DNA from: Lachnospiraceae bacterium
Lineage (GTDB): Bacteria > Bacillota > Clostridia > Lachnospirales > Lachnospiraceae
Direction: 5' to 3'
Assembly: GCA_015057455.1 (NCBI GenBank)
Contig: SVEH01000003.1
Location: 1 to 64,000, forward strand
DNA: 64,000 nt
Positions 1-9,040 of this stretch are shown one piece after another. A program made the translations under genes and the position numbers. Numbering within the stretch: position 1 is the first letter of the stretch; each line of letters starts with the position of its first letter. Under the pieces are notes generated by a model, which did no database searches, was not told the origin of the DNA, and saw only the letters and a program-made list of their open reading frames with translations.

Positions 1-97
1 ATTGAAGTGACCTCCTTTTGTATGTGGTAAACCCGTTTTTTGTTGTTAAACTTATTATCGGTAAATCCACGATAAATGCAATCGTGGGGTCACTTCA
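1..97 (-). promoter_or_regulatory. 5' leader and RBS of a gene lying beyond the left edge
   Basis: Read on the minus strand, a strong Shine-Dalgarno GGAGG (15-11) ends ten bases before the window edge, so a minus-strand gene probably begins just outside. The segment at 3-12, which includes two G residues of the Shine-Dalgarno, is perfectly complementary to 88-97 (TGAAGTGACC with GGTCACTTCA). A second perfect hairpin, CCACGAT/ATCGTGG at 67-73 and 81-87, lies inside. The leader could fold to hide the ribosome binding site. The gene itself is not visible. Confidence 0.4.
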
Positions 98-229
98 TAT
101 TATCTTAGTGATTTCAAGCGCCAGCGCAGAAAGAACTTAGTACCACTAGGTGTGAAGTCAAGTGAGAACGTCCATTAAACATATATATTCGAACCCGTAT
201 TATTGCGTCACTAGAATAATAACCCCCAC
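84..229 (+). repeat. Structured element E0 carrying the TTAGTAC core motif
   Basis: Segments 99-103 and 106-111 pair with 216-220 and 208-213, and GTGGGGT at 84-90 can pair with the C-run at 222-229, giving a closed domain of about 145 nt. Inside are CTTAGTGA (104-111) and GAACTTAGTACCACTAGG (133-150). These two core motifs, in this order, also occur on the minus strand in the long hairpins at 10493-10653 and 21340-21584. A 6S-like RNA was considered because of the long rod shape, but I could not confirm it. Confidence 0.4.
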
Positions 230-254
230 TTACGCGGAGCATAATGATGAACCC

Positions 255-276
255 AATTTGAGCGATAGCTCAAATT
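255..276. repeat. Small dispersed hairpin, AATTTGAGC type
   Basis: AATTTGAGC, loop GATA, GCTCAAATT is a perfect 9-bp hairpin. Near-identical hairpins occur at 21613-21634 and 21661-21683, and all follow a short CC or CCC. Like those copies, it lies next to a TTAGTAC-core element. Confidence 0.6.
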
Positions 277-303
277 AAGGAGAAATTTATATCCATAAAA
301 TGC

Positions 304-335
304 AAAAATATTGCTGGGGTTTATCCAGCAATATT
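304..335 (-). terminator. Rho-independent terminator after spoVG
   Basis: AATATTGCTGG pairs perfectly with CCAGCAATATT, and on the minus strand the stem is followed by a short T-run. It lies 36 bp downstream of the spoVG stop. Confidence 0.8.
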
Positions 336-370
336 CATTGCAATATAACCATTATTAATTTGTTTTCTAC

Positions 371-667
371 TTATACCTCAACCGTATCAGCAGCACCTGC
401 TGTAACTGTTTCTTGTGAAGCTTCTCTATACTTCTCTAAGATAACAGTTTGAATCTTCTCTCTTGTCTCTGAACTGATTGGATGAGCAATGTCTCTATAT
501 TCACCGTCACCTGATTTACGACTAGGCATTGCAATGAATAATCCCTTGTCACCCTCTATTACCTTGATATCATGAACTACGAATTCATTATCAAATGTAA
601 CAGAAACAACAGCTTTCATTTTTCCTTCTTTAGTTACTTTTCTTACTCTAACGTCTGTGATTTGCAT
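371..667 (-). CDS. spoVG: Septation/sporulation regulator SpoVG
   Basis: A 98-residue protein with the SpoVG family pattern: it begins [11 protein letters not shown], and the middle reads [23 protein letters not shown]. SpoVG is a small DNA-binding regulator that affects sporulation, septation and surface functions. The start is preceded by AGGAGG at good spacing. It is the last gene of a minus-strand unit behind glgC and glgD, 25 bp after the glgD stop, and is followed by its own terminator. Grouping with glycogen synthesis genes differs from the classical purR-spoVG-glmU-prs order, although prs is in this window at 7649. Identification is secure; coupling to glycogen metabolism is inference. 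Confidence 0.95.
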   Translation of the reverse strand: MQITDVRVRKVTKEGKMKAVVSVTFDNEFVVHDIKVIEGDKGLFIAMPSRKSGDGEYRDIAHPISSETREKIQTVILEKYREASQETVTAGAADTVEV

Positions 668-692
668 TACGCAACCTCCTGGTCATTAAAAA

Positions 693-1811
693 TTAGAGTA
701 CAAATCTTTCATTCTTCTCAACAACAATTTTAATCTTGCCGTTTTCTCCTACGTAATGAGAGTTAGGTTTTATTGTGTCCCTACTTTCTACTATGCAGTT
801 TTCGATGTAAGTATTGTCTCCAATATGTACATCGTTCAAAATGATAGAATTCTTTATAGTACAATTATTACCTACGTAAACTTTTTTAAATAAAACTGAA
901 TTCTCAACTTGTCCATTAAGTATACAACCACTTGAAACTAAGCTATTTTTAATGTTAGAACCAGGATTATGCTTAGCTGGTGGCATATCATCTATCTTAG
1001 AATAAATTGCACTTTCCTTAAAGAAATAATCTCTAACATCTTTCTTCAAGAAGTCCATATTTGTATTAAAATATGACTCAACAGTTGCAATATTACTCCA
1101 ATAAGTATCCATCATATATGCATAAATTCTCTTAACTGATTTATTTCTTATAAGAATATCTTTTACAAAATCATATCTTTCTTCTTCATCAGCCTTCTCT
1201 AAAAGGTCTATAAGAAGTCTTCTTCTTAATATATACACACCTGTTGATACTATATTGCTATCAGCTACTATAGGTTTCTCTTCAAATTCTGTAATCCTAT
1301 TATCGTTATCGAATTTTACTACACCAAATCTTGTAGCCTCATTCATATCATCAATCTTTGTACATACAACAGTTATATCAGCCTTCTTATCAATGTGATA
1401 CTCTAATACTTTGTTGTAATCTAATGTATAAATTCCATCTGCTGATGTAATAACTACATATGGTTCATGTGATTTCTTAAGGAATTCAATGTTTTGATGC
1501 ATAGCATCTGCAGTTCCTCTATACCATGAATTATTATCATATGTGATAGTTGGATTAAATACATATAATCCACCTTGTTTTCTACCAAAATCCCACCATT
1601 TTGATGAGTTTAAATGTTCATTTAATGCCTTAGCATTATACTGCGAAAATACAGCAACATTCTGTATATGTGAGTTAGACATATTACTAAGAACGAAATC
1701 TATACTTCTATAGCTTCCAGCGATAGGCATTGCAGCCACTGCTCTTTTCTCAGAAAGTTGCTTCATTCTCTTTCCATTACCACCTGCTAAAACTATACCT
1801 ACTGCTCTCAT
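693..1811 (-). CDS. glgD: Glucose-1-phosphate adenylyltransferase, GlgD subunit
   Basis: This 372-residue protein is the GlgD-type partner of the catalytic GlgC subunit and takes part in making ADP-glucose for glycogen. It opens with the nucleotidyltransferase motif VLAGGNGKRM, contains FEEKP in the middle and ends in a left-handed beta-helix region. GlgD subunits are usually regulatory or weakly catalytic, and heterotetramers with GlgC are known in Firmicutes. An in-frame GTG at 1820 would overlap glgC. The ATG at 1811 is preferred because GGAAGG lies 8 bp upstream, and it leaves a single base after the glgC stop, a typical coupled arrangement. Confidence 0.93.
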   Translation of the reverse strand: MRAVGIVLAGGNGKRMKQLSEKRAVAAMPIAGSYRSIDFVLSNMSNSHIQNVAVFSQYNAKALNEHLNSSKWWDFGRKQGGLYVFNPTITYDNNSWYRGTADAMHQNIEFLKKSHEPYVVITSADGIYTLDYNKVLEYHIDKKADITVVCTKIDDMNEATRFGVVKFDNDNRITEFEEKPIVADSNIVSTGVYILRRRLLIDLLEKADEEERYDFVKDILIRNKSVKRIYAYMMDTYWSNIATVESYFNTNMDFLKKDVRDYFFKESAIYSKIDDMPPAKHNPGSNIKNSLVSSGCILNGQVENSVLFKKVYVGNNCTIKNSIILNDVHIGDNTYIENCIVESRDTIKPNSHYVGENGKIKIVVEKNERFVL

Positions 1812-1812
1812 C

Positions 1813-3081
1813 TTACTCACCTTCCTTCTTTAATGTTCTACCACTTGGTAAATATCCATCTGGATAATCCTCTTCAGTTGTAATACCAGCTATAGCAACA
1901 TTCTTACCAATTCTTACATTCATTGGTACAACTGCATTCTCTGCTACAGTTACTAAACCATTATTATAAATGTCTGGATTAGTTTCATTATCTACTTCGT
2001 CGCCTACACCTAATTGTGCGTATTCATTAATTGTAACATTCTCTGCTACAATAGCTTTCTCTATTTTAGCGCCTTTCTTAATTACGGAACCATTCATAAT
2101 AATAGAATCATTAATAACAACATCTTCACCAATATATACATCTGATCCTATAACAGAATTAGTTACCTTACCATATATCTCTGAGCCTTCTCCAATAATT
2201 GCTCTTTCAATAAATGCATCTGCTGCAACATATTGTGGTGTAATAACATCTGTCTTAGTATAAATTCTCCAAAATTCTTCGTATAGATTAAATTCTGGAA
2301 TTAAATCTATAAGTTCCATATTAGCTTGCCAATAAGAATGAAGAGTTCCTACATCCTTCCAATATCCATTATATTCATATGCAAATATTCTCTTACCTTG
2401 CTCATGACAATATGGGATAATATGCTTTCCAAAGTCACATCCTTTTTGATCTTTCAATTTTAGTAATGACTCTTTTAATAGTTCCCATTTGAAAATATAA
2501 ATACCCATAGATGCAAGATTACTTCTTGGATTAGCTGGTTTCTCTTCAAATTCAATTATTTTTTTATTCTCATCTGTAATAACAACACCAAAACGATGTG
2601 CTTCTTCCATAGGTACTGGAATTGTTGCAATTGTAATATCTGCTTCATTGGCTTTATGATATTCAAGCATAACTTCATAATCCATCTTATATATGTGATC
2701 TCCACCTAATATAAGAACATATTCAGGATTATAATACTCCATATACTCTAAGTTTTGGAAAATAGCATTAGCTGTTCCTGTATACCATTCACTACTATTA
2801 CTCTTCTCATATGGTGGAAGTATTGAAACACCACCTATATTTCTATCCAAGTCCCAAGGAATACCTATTCCTATATGTGTGTTTAATCTAAGTGGTTGAT
2901 ACTGTGTAAGTACACCTACTGTATCAACTCCTGAATTAATACAGTTACTAAGTGGGAAATCTATTATTCTGTATTTACCACCAAATGATACTGCTGGTTT
3001 TGCTACTCTTGAAGTAAGAGCACCTAATCTTGAGCCTTGCCCACCTGCTAATAACATAGCAATCATTTCTTTTTTTATCAC
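1813..3081 (-). CDS. glgC: Glucose-1-phosphate adenylyltransferase, catalytic subunit GlgC
   Basis: A 422-residue ADP-glucose pyrophosphorylase, which converts ATP and glucose 1-phosphate to ADP-glucose, the committed step of glycogen synthesis. The pyrophosphorylase motif [14 protein letters not shown] is at residues 10-23, FEEKPANP lies near residue 170, and hexapeptide-like repeats form the C-terminal third. The start is GTG, chosen because AGGTGA lies 6 bp upstream; the next ATG is too far from any ribosome binding site. It is the first gene of the glgC-glgD-spoVG unit. Confidence 0.95.
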   Translation of the reverse strand: MIKKEMIAMLLAGGQGSRLGALTSRVAKPAVSFGGKYRIIDFPLSNCINSGVDTVGVLTQYQPLRLNTHIGIGIPWDLDRNIGGVSILPPYEKSNSSEWYTGTANAIFQNLEYMEYYNPEYVLILGGDHIYKMDYEVMLEYHKANEADITIATIPVPMEEAHRFGVVITDENKKIIEFEEKPANPRSNLASMGIYIFKWELLKESLLKLKDQKGCDFGKHIIPYCHEQGKRIFAYEYNGYWKDVGTLHSYWQANMELIDLIPEFNLYEEFWRIYTKTDVITPQYVAADAFIERAIIGEGSEIYGKVTNSVIGSDVYIGEDVVINDSIIMNGSVIKKGAKIEKAIVAENVTINEYAQLGVGDEVDNETNPDIYNNGLVTVAENAVVPMNVRIGKNVAIAGITTEEDYPDGYLPSGRTLKKEGE

Positions 3082-3617
3082 GGAAATTCACCTCATACAT
3101 CTATATACTAGTAAATCATTACTTCCCATTATAACATAATTTTTTCAAATGTGAACAATAATATACAAATTTTGTAAATTATTTTTCCATCCACTCATCC
3201 TTATATTGTTTTTTTCCAAATATTGGGTTATTATAAGTATAGTAGAAATTTTCATACTTAATTATAATTATAAATTCAAGAAGCTTTTTCTATGGTGTCT
3301 CAAACATACTTTTAATTATAAAAAGATACTTATTAGAATTACATAGAATGATTCTCTGTTTTGTTATCGTAAGAACATTTTATTATCTTTAGCAAAAAGT
3401 ACAAAGAATTTATCAAATAAAAAGAACTAGCTTAAATGTGATATATTTACATTTTATACTTGTTATAAAATTTATACTTGTTATAAAATTTATATTTATT
3501 ATTAAATGTAAAATTTATAATTGTTATATAACTTAGATTTTAATTTATACTAAATAACGTATTTATACTAACATGAATTAGAATAACGTGAATTTGATTC
3601 AAGGAGGACTTAATAAT
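3082..3617. other. Divergent intergenic region between glgC and murC
   Basis: A very AT-rich gap of about 535 bp that must hold the divergent promoters of glgC and murC. No convincing gene is present. The only clear structure is an 18-bp tandem repeat at 3455-3490. No riboswitch-like fold was recognised. Confidence 0.6.
3455..3490 (+). repeat. 18-bp direct tandem repeat upstream of murC
   Basis: TATACTTGTTATAAAATT occurs twice in direct abutment, followed by a decayed third copy. It lies about 130 bp upstream of the murC start. Confidence 0.7.
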
Positions 3618-5000
3618 ATGAGTAACATTAATTTTGACAAGCCATGTCACATCTATTTTATGGGAATTGGTGGTATTAGTATGAGTGGATTTGCACATTT
3701 ACTACATGATGCAGGATTTACTATCAGTGGTTCTGATATGAAACAATCCACTATAACTCATGGTTTAGAAGAAAAAGGAATACATATTAACTATTCTCAA
3801 ATAGGTGAGAATATACATTCAGATATAGATTTAGTAGTATACACTGCAGCTATTCATCCTGACAATTCAGAATATATAGCTGCAAAAGCTCTTAATATCC
3901 CTATGATTGACAGAGCTGAAATGGTAGGACAAGTAATGAAACATTACTCTAATGCTATAGGAATTTCAGGGACCCATGGAAAAACAACAACTACTTCTAT
4001 GCTATCACATGTATTTTTAGAAGCAGATATGGACCCAACTATATCTGTTGGTGGAATATTAAAAGCTATCAATAGTAATATTCGTATAGGAAAATCACAA
4101 AACTTCATTACAGAAGCATGTGAATACACTAATAGTTTTTTAAAGTTTTTCCCTACAGTAGAAATTATACTTAATATAGAAGAGGACCATATGGACTTTT
4201 TCAAAGATTTAGCAGATATTCGTAACTCATTTACAAAGTATGCAAATCTTCTTCCTGAAACAGGAATTGTTGTAATTAATGGCGAAATAGAAAACCACGA
4301 AGAAATTACATCTCAATGTAAAGGAAAAGTTATAACATATGGTACAGATTCAACAGAATATACATATAGCGCAACTAATATATCCTTTGATGAGCAAGGA
4401 CATGGTCATTATGATCTTATGAAAGATGGAGCGTTCTTAACAAAGGTAAACCTTAATGTTGTAGGTATGCATAATATATCAAACTCTCTAGCAGTGTTTG
4501 CAACTTGTAATGAACTTAATATTCCTACTAACTTTATACTTGATGGTATCCTTCACTTTGATGGTGCTGTAAGAAGATTTGAGTTTAAAGGAAGCTATAA
4601 CGGATTTGATATAATCGATGACTATGCTCATCATCCAACAGAGATAACAGCAACTCTTACTGCTGCTAAGAATTATCCACACAAAACACTTTGGACTGTA
4701 TTTCAACCGCACACTTATACAAGAACAAAAGCATTCCTAAAAGAATTTGGTGAAGCATTATCTCATTCAGATAAAATAATCATAACCGATATATTTGCAG
4801 CCCGCGAAAAACCTACAGGTGACATTTCTTCACTAGATTTAGTTGAAGAAATAAAAAAATACAATGACAATGTATATTATTTCGAAAAATTTAATGAAAT
4901 TGAGAATTTTTTAATAAATAACTGTACTAACGGTGATTTGTTGATAACTATGGGTGCTGGCAATGTCGTAGAAATAGGCGAAAACATACTTAATAAATAA
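3618..5000 (+). CDS. murC: UDP-N-acetylmuramate--L-alanine ligase MurC
   Basis: A 460-residue cytoplasmic Mur ligase that adds the first amino acid, L-alanine, to UDP-MurNAc in peptidoglycan precursor synthesis, using ATP. Near the N terminus is the nucleotide-sugar motif HIYFMGIGGISMSG, around residue 117 the ATP loop GTHGKTTTT, and near residue 333 DDYAHHPTEI, all typical of MurC. The frame is open from a GTG at 3588, but AAGGAGG at 3601 points to the ATG at 3618. The gene stands alone, with a strong terminator directly behind it. Confidence 0.96.
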   Translation: MSNINFDKPCHIYFMGIGGISMSGFAHLLHDAGFTISGSDMKQSTITHGLEEKGIHINYSQIGENIHSDIDLVVYTAAIHPDNSEYIAAKALNIPMIDRAEMVGQVMKHYSNAIGISGTHGKTTTTSMLSHVFLEADMDPTISVGGILKAINSNIRIGKSQNFITEACEYTNSFLKFFPTVEIILNIEEDHMDFFKDLADIRNSFTKYANLLPETGIVVINGEIENHEEITSQCKGKVITYGTDSTEYTYSATNISFDEQGHGHYDLMKDGAFLTKVNLNVVGMHNISNSLAVFATCNELNIPTNFILDGILHFDGAVRRFEFKGSYNGFDIIDDYAHHPTEITATLTAAKNYPHKTLWTVFQPHTYTRTKAFLKEFGEALSHSDKIIITDIFAAREKPTGDISSLDLVEEIKKYNDNVYYFEKFNEIENFLINNCTNGDLLITMGAGNVVEIGENILNK

Positions 5001-5001
5001 T

Positions 5002-5125
5002 TATCCACATTATCCACAGATTATAAACTCTAATTTAGAATTTATATCTGTGGATATCTTTTTGTTTTTTTCTCTTTATTTATACCCTTTCCACAACTTA
5101 TCCACATTATCCACACTATCCACTG
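5002..5125 (+). promoter_or_regulatory. Cluster of DnaA boxes between murC and the dnaD-like gene
   Basis: Four perfect TTATCCACA nonamers lie in the same orientation as two abutting pairs, at 5002-5010 with 5011-5019 and 5099-5107 with 5108-5116. A near match, CTATCCACT, follows at 5117-5125. This is the consensus DnaA box. The genes downstream encode DnaD-like and DnaI-like primosome proteins, which fits DnaA-dependent control. No AT-rich unwinding array with dnaA or dnaN is visible here, so an origin is not claimed. Confidence 0.75.
5013..5070 (+). terminator. Rho-independent terminator of murC
   Basis: ATCCACAGAT at 5013-5022 pairs perfectly with ATCTGTGGAT at 5047-5056, extended by an inner ATAAA/TTTAT, and is followed by a long T-run. 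The left arm contains part of a DnaA box. Confidence 0.85.
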
Positions 5126-5160
5126 TATGACTAATAAACATTTCTTTATTTTATACAATG

Positions 5161-5227
5161 TGTTATAATATGCAACGATGTTTAAAAAACTTTTCGACTC
5201 GACTTTTTATATAAAAAATATTATAAT
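5161..5227 (+). promoter_or_regulatory. Candidate promoters of the dnaD-like gene
   Basis: An extended -10 sequence TGTTATAAT lies at 5161-5169 and a second TATAAT at 5222-5227, the latter 17 bp after TCGACT, a weak -35 match. Both lie just downstream of the DnaA boxes and upstream of the start at 5295. Confidence 0.45.
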
Positions 5228-5294
5228 AGGTTACGTTGTAGTTTAGTTAATTGTGATTTAATCATCAATATTTAGAAAGTTAGGTGTAATTATA

Positions 5295-6338
5295 ATGAGT
5301 TCGATTTCATTATGTTCTAGTAGTGTATCCAATATTACCGTTATATCAAACATATTTATAGATAAATATATGCCTTCTGCAAATGGTTCATTTGTAAAGG
5401 TTTATTTGTATTTACTAAGAATTATGTCAGATAATTCTACTACTGATTTATCTATATCCAAAATTGCAGACAATCTAGAACACACAGAGACAGATGTACT
5501 TAGAGCCCTTACTTATTGGGAGAAATTACACCTTCTATCTCTTAGACGTAATCCTAAGAATGAAATTGACTCCATTACATTTCATGATTTAGATACAATC
5601 GATAATACACCAGCTTTTATGATAGGTGATACTTATCAGTCAGATAACTCATTTGTACAAAATGAGATAAGCACTACTGTTGCTACACCAAAACTACAAG
5701 ATAATAAAGATATTAATTTTGTTATATCTATAGCTGAAAAATATATCGAAAGAATGCTTACTCCTAACGATGAGCAATTAATATTATATCTATATACAAA
5801 AGCAGGTTTTTCCCCTGATTTAATATTAGAATTATATGAATATTGCGCATCTCAAGGCAAGAAACAATATCGTTATATTGAAGCAGTTGCCTCTGCATGG
5901 ATAAAAGACGGCATTAAATCTGCTGAACAAGCTAGGACAACAACTGATACATATATTTCAAACTATAAAGCTGTAGTTAATGAATTTGGTATCACTCGTC
6001 AATTAGGACAATCTGAAAAAAATTATATAGACAAATGGTCTAAAACATATGGATTTAATATAGAGATAATAAAAAAAGCTTGTAGTAAGACACTTCTTAG
6101 TATTCAAAAACCAGATTTTAAATATACTGACAAGATTCTTGCTGCTTGGCATCAGAATAATGTTAAGACTTTGCAAGACTTAGAGACTTTAGAAAACAAC
6201 TACCAAAGATCTAACTCGCAAAAAAAGACTAAACAATATTCTACACCAAAAACAAACAACAAATTCAACTCATTTTCTCAAAGAAACTATACTTCTGAAG
6301 AACTAGATGAGTTAGAACGCAAATTACTTAGTAAATAG
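5295..6338 (+). CDS. DnaD/DnaB-type replication initiation protein
   Basis: A 347-residue protein with the layout of Firmicutes primosome proteins. An N-terminal winged-helix part covers about residues 20-100 (SFVKVYLYLLRIM, then a helix with TETDVLRALTYWEKL). Two DnaD-like helical domains follow, near residues 140-215 and 225-300; the second ends in KILAAWHQNNVKT, close to the family YxxxI/LxxW signature. These proteins bring the helicase loader to DnaA at the origin. The next gene is a DnaI-like loader, supporting a dnaD-dnaI pair. The start has a modest AGGTG ribosome binding site. DnaD versus DnaB cannot be settled from sequence alone. Confidence 0.85.
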   Translation: MSSISLCSSSVSNITVISNIFIDKYMPSANGSFVKVYLYLLRIMSDNSTTDLSISKIADNLEHTETDVLRALTYWEKLHLLSLRRNPKNEIDSITFHDLDTIDNTPAFMIGDTYQSDNSFVQNEISTTVATPKLQDNKDINFVISIAEKYIERMLTPNDEQLILYLYTKAGFSPDLILELYEYCASQGKKQYRYIEAVASAWIKDGIKSAEQARTTTDTYISNYKAVVNEFGITRQLGQSEKNYIDKWSKTYGFNIEIIKKACSKTLLSIQKPDFKYTDKILAAWHQNNVKTLQDLETLENNYQRSNSQKKTKQYSTPKTNNKFNSFSQRNYTSEELDELERKLLSK

Positions 6339-6354
6339 AATTTTCAATTTAAAT

Positions 6355-6477
6355 ATCATTTTATGACTAATATATAGTATTTTATACTTAATATAAAGCA
6401 TTTTGTAATTAATATATAGCATTTTATGACTAATATAAAGCATTTTATAATTAATATATAGCATTTGACAAATAATA
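6355..6477 (+). repeat. Array of about six 21-23 bp direct repeats upstream of dnaI
   Basis: Variants of ATTTTATGACTAATATATAGC recur about six times in direct orientation, alternating between ATATAGCATTTTA and ATAAAGCATTTTA. The array fills almost the whole gap between the dnaD-like and dnaI-like genes. Confidence 0.8.
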
Positions 6478-6495
6478 TAGAAAGGGACATTCAAC

Positions 6496-7494
6496 ATGGC
6501 GCTAAATAATTCACAATATAACTCAATTTTAAGAGAATACGATACAAAACAATATAATTCAAAGCACCTATTAGACATTAGAACTAAAGAAATAGAATCA
6601 GCAATTCCTGAATTTAAAGCCCTTAATGACGAAATCGTTACTCGTTCTATTAGTATTGCTAAGGCTGCTTTATTCTCTGATAACAAAGTAGATATAGAAG
6701 CTCTAAAATCAGATAATTTAGATATATCTATGAAGAAAATTGAGTTACTAGTTGAACATGGTTACCCTGCAGATTACCTATCTCCTACTTATGAATGTAA
6801 TATTTGTAAAGATACCGGATTTGTTAATGGAGAAAAATGTGTCTGTTTTAAACAAGCTATAATCAATTTGTTATATTCACAAACATTACTAAATACAGCA
6901 ATTGACAAAGAGAATTTTGATACAATGTCATTTGAATATTATTCAGATACTGACATAGACGAAACTTTAGGAATTACACCTTACGAGAATATTCATAATA
7001 TTCTTACTAAGTGTCATACTTTCATTAGGGACTTTGAGAAACCTTATGCTGAACGTGAATATAAAAACTTACTTATATATGGTAATACAGGTGTTGGAAA
7101 AACATTTTTGGCTAACTGTATTGCAAGAGAAATTCTCAACAATGCTCACTCTGTTGTTTATATTACAGCAACTGAGCTATTTGAAACATTTAGCAAGCAC
7201 TCTTTTGATAAAGATAATGATTATGAATTAGATAGTAAAGTAGAATATATTAACACATGTGACCTACTTATTATAGATGATTTGGGTACAGAACTTAGTA
7301 ATACATTTACCAATTCTCAACTGTACTCATGTATAAATAACAGAATCTTAAAAAATCTTTCTGTTATTATATCAACTAATTACCAATTAAATGAGCTTCA
7401 ATCAACTTACAGTGAACGTATTTTTTCGCGATTTGTAGGCGAATACTCTATTTTAAGATTAATTGGTGATGATATAAGAATAAAACATCCATAA
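6496..7494 (+). CDS. dnaI: DnaI/DnaC-type helicase loader ATPase
   Basis: A 332-residue AAA+ protein resembling the DnaI loader that places replicative helicase on origin DNA. Four cysteines near residues 101-119 (CNICKDTGFVNGEKCVC) form a likely zinc site, as in DnaI. Walker A is YGNTGVGKTFL near residue 194, Walker B is LLIIDDLGTE near 256, sensor 1 is VIISTNY, and an arginine-rich end, ERIFSRF, follows. It lies directly behind the DnaD-like gene. AAAGGGACATTCAAC precedes the start. A function in helicase loading rather than transposition (IstB/DnaC relatives) is supported by the zinc site and the neighbour. Confidence 0.88.
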   Translation: MALNNSQYNSILREYDTKQYNSKHLLDIRTKEIESAIPEFKALNDEIVTRSISIAKAALFSDNKVDIEALKSDNLDISMKKIELLVEHGYPADYLSPTYECNICKDTGFVNGEKCVCFKQAIINLLYSQTLLNTAIDKENFDTMSFEYYSDTDIDETLGITPYENIHNILTKCHTFIRDFEKPYAEREYKNLLIYGNTGVGKTFLANCIAREILNNAHSVVYITATELFETFSKHSFDKDNDYELDSKVEYINTCDLLIIDDLGTELSNTFTNSQLYSCINNRILKNLSVIISTNYQLNELQSTYSERIFSRFVGEYSILRLIGDDIRIKHP

Positions 7495-7648
7495 ATTTTT
7501 ATAAAATCACTTGAATTAATCTTATAGTTAGCTTATGATTAATTGGTGAAGTTTAAAAAGTATGGATTTTTATAAGTGTTACTACTGTGTAGTTGACACA
7601 TATATTTTAAATTTGTTTAGTAGTTTATTATATTGGAGGAATTAAATA

Positions 7649-8821
7649 ATGCCACACGAAGAGAAATTTGTTAACACCATCCCTGCGGGGAAACTTGGTA
7701 TCATTGCTCATAAAAGCAGTGAAGCCTTTGGAAAAAAAGTGGACAATTACATTGTTCGCTGGCGTGACAAAAGGGAGAATGATCATGAATCTGCATTGCA
7801 TTTCAAAGATTATCGTAAAGATTCTTTCTTACTAAATGCATGTTGTCCACGTTTTGGTTCAGGAGAAGCAAAATGTCAACTTAAAGAAACTGTTCGTGGT
7901 GATGATTTATATATCCTTGTGGATGTATGTAATTACAGTTTAACTTACACTGTAAGTGGACACACAAATCATATGTCACCAGATGATCACTATCAAGATT
8001 TGAAGAGAATTATTGCTGCTGCTAGTGGTAAAGCAAGAAGAATTACAGTTATTATGCCTTTCTTATATGAAAGTAGACAACATAAGAGAACATCAAGAGA
8101 ATCTCTTGACTGTGCCATTGCTTTACAAGAACTTGTAAAAATGGGTGTAGATAGCATTATAACATTTGATGCTCATGATCCAAGAGTTCAAAACGCTATC
8201 CCATTTAACAGTTTTGAAACTGTACAACCAGCATATCAATTTATCAAGACACTTCTTACAAAAGTACCTGATTTCAAACCAAATGCTAAAAAACTTATGG
8301 TTATCAGCCCTGATGAAGGTGGTATGAATCGTGCTGTATACTTCGCCAACGTACTAGGCGTTGATATGGGTATGTTCTACAAACGTCGTGACTACACTAC
8401 TATTGTAAATGGACGTAACCCAATAGTTGCACATGAATTCTTAGGTTCTGATGTTGAAGGAAAAGATATGCTTATCATTGATGATATGATTTCATCAGGT
8501 GAAAGTATGCTAGACGTTGCAAAAGAACTTAAGAAAAGAAAAGCTGGAAGAATTTTTGTATGTTCATCATTTGGTTTATTTACTAATGGCTTAGAAAAAT
8601 TTGATGAAGCTTATGAAAAAGGTTTAATATATAGAGTTTTAACAACTAATCTTATCTATCAAACAGAAGAATTATTATCAAAACCATATTACTTAAATGT
8701 AGATATGAGTAAATATGTAGCACTTCTAATCGATGCACTTAATCATGATGCTTCAATTAGCGAGTACTTGAACCCAGCTAATAGGATTCAAAAAATACTT
8801 AAAAAATATAAAGATAAATAA
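7649..8821 (+). CDS. prs: Ribose-phosphate pyrophosphokinase (PRPP synthetase)
   Basis: A 390-residue enzyme making 5-phosphoribosyl 1-pyrophosphate from ribose 5-phosphate and ATP for nucleotide, histidine and tryptophan synthesis. The PRPP-binding loop is MLIIDDMISSGES near residue 275, and the flanking region ISPDEGGMNRAVYFANVLG matches the family. It is longer than the usual 310-320 residues, mainly through an extended N terminus, a form I associate with clostridial enzymes. TTGGAGGAA precedes the ATG, and the gene is monocistronic with its own terminator. Confidence 0.93.
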   Translation: MPHEEKFVNTIPAGKLGIIAHKSSEAFGKKVDNYIVRWRDKRENDHESALHFKDYRKDSFLLNACCPRFGSGEAKCQLKETVRGDDLYILVDVCNYSLTYTVSGHTNHMSPDDHYQDLKRIIAAASGKARRITVIMPFLYESRQHKRTSRESLDCAIALQELVKMGVDSIITFDAHDPRVQNAIPFNSFETVQPAYQFIKTLLTKVPDFKPNAKKLMVISPDEGGMNRAVYFANVLGVDMGMFYKRRDYTTIVNGRNPIVAHEFLGSDVEGKDMLIIDDMISSGESMLDVAKELKKRKAGRIFVCSSFGLFTNGLEKFDEAYEKGLIYRVLTTNLIYQTEELLSKPYYLNVDMSKYVALLIDALNHDASISEYLNPANRIQKILKKYKDK

Positions 8822-8827
8822 TTACCA

Positions 8828-8869
8828 GGCTGTGAAAAGATTGTTTTATATATTTTCACAGCCTTTTTT
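8828..8869 (+). terminator. Rho-independent terminator of prs
   Basis: GGCTGTGAAAA pairs with TTTTCACAGCC and is followed by seven T residues just after the prs stop. Confidence 0.85.
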
Positions 8870-9040
8870 ATTTTCATGAGAAATTACATTTGTGATTATA
8901 AATTTCTCGTAAAATAAACATTCTACCAAGAATATGTAGTTCATTAACTAAAATCTCAAACTTTATTCTAACTTACGTACAAAATAAGTAAAAAGAGTAC
9001 TTTATTCTTGGCATTATCAAACATTATTGGAGGGATATAT

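Noticed and set aside
185..200. tRNA-like GGTTCGAA on the minus strand
   Set aside because: No acceptor or T-stem can be formed around it.
84..229. 6S RNA
   Set aside because: The rod shape fits, but I could not match the conserved central bubble, and the core motif is shared with E1 and E2, which 6S RNA would not explain.
5002..5125. Replication origin
   Set aside because: The DnaA boxes are strong, but no dnaA, dnaN, rpmH or AT-rich unwinding array is present; regulation is the simpler reading.
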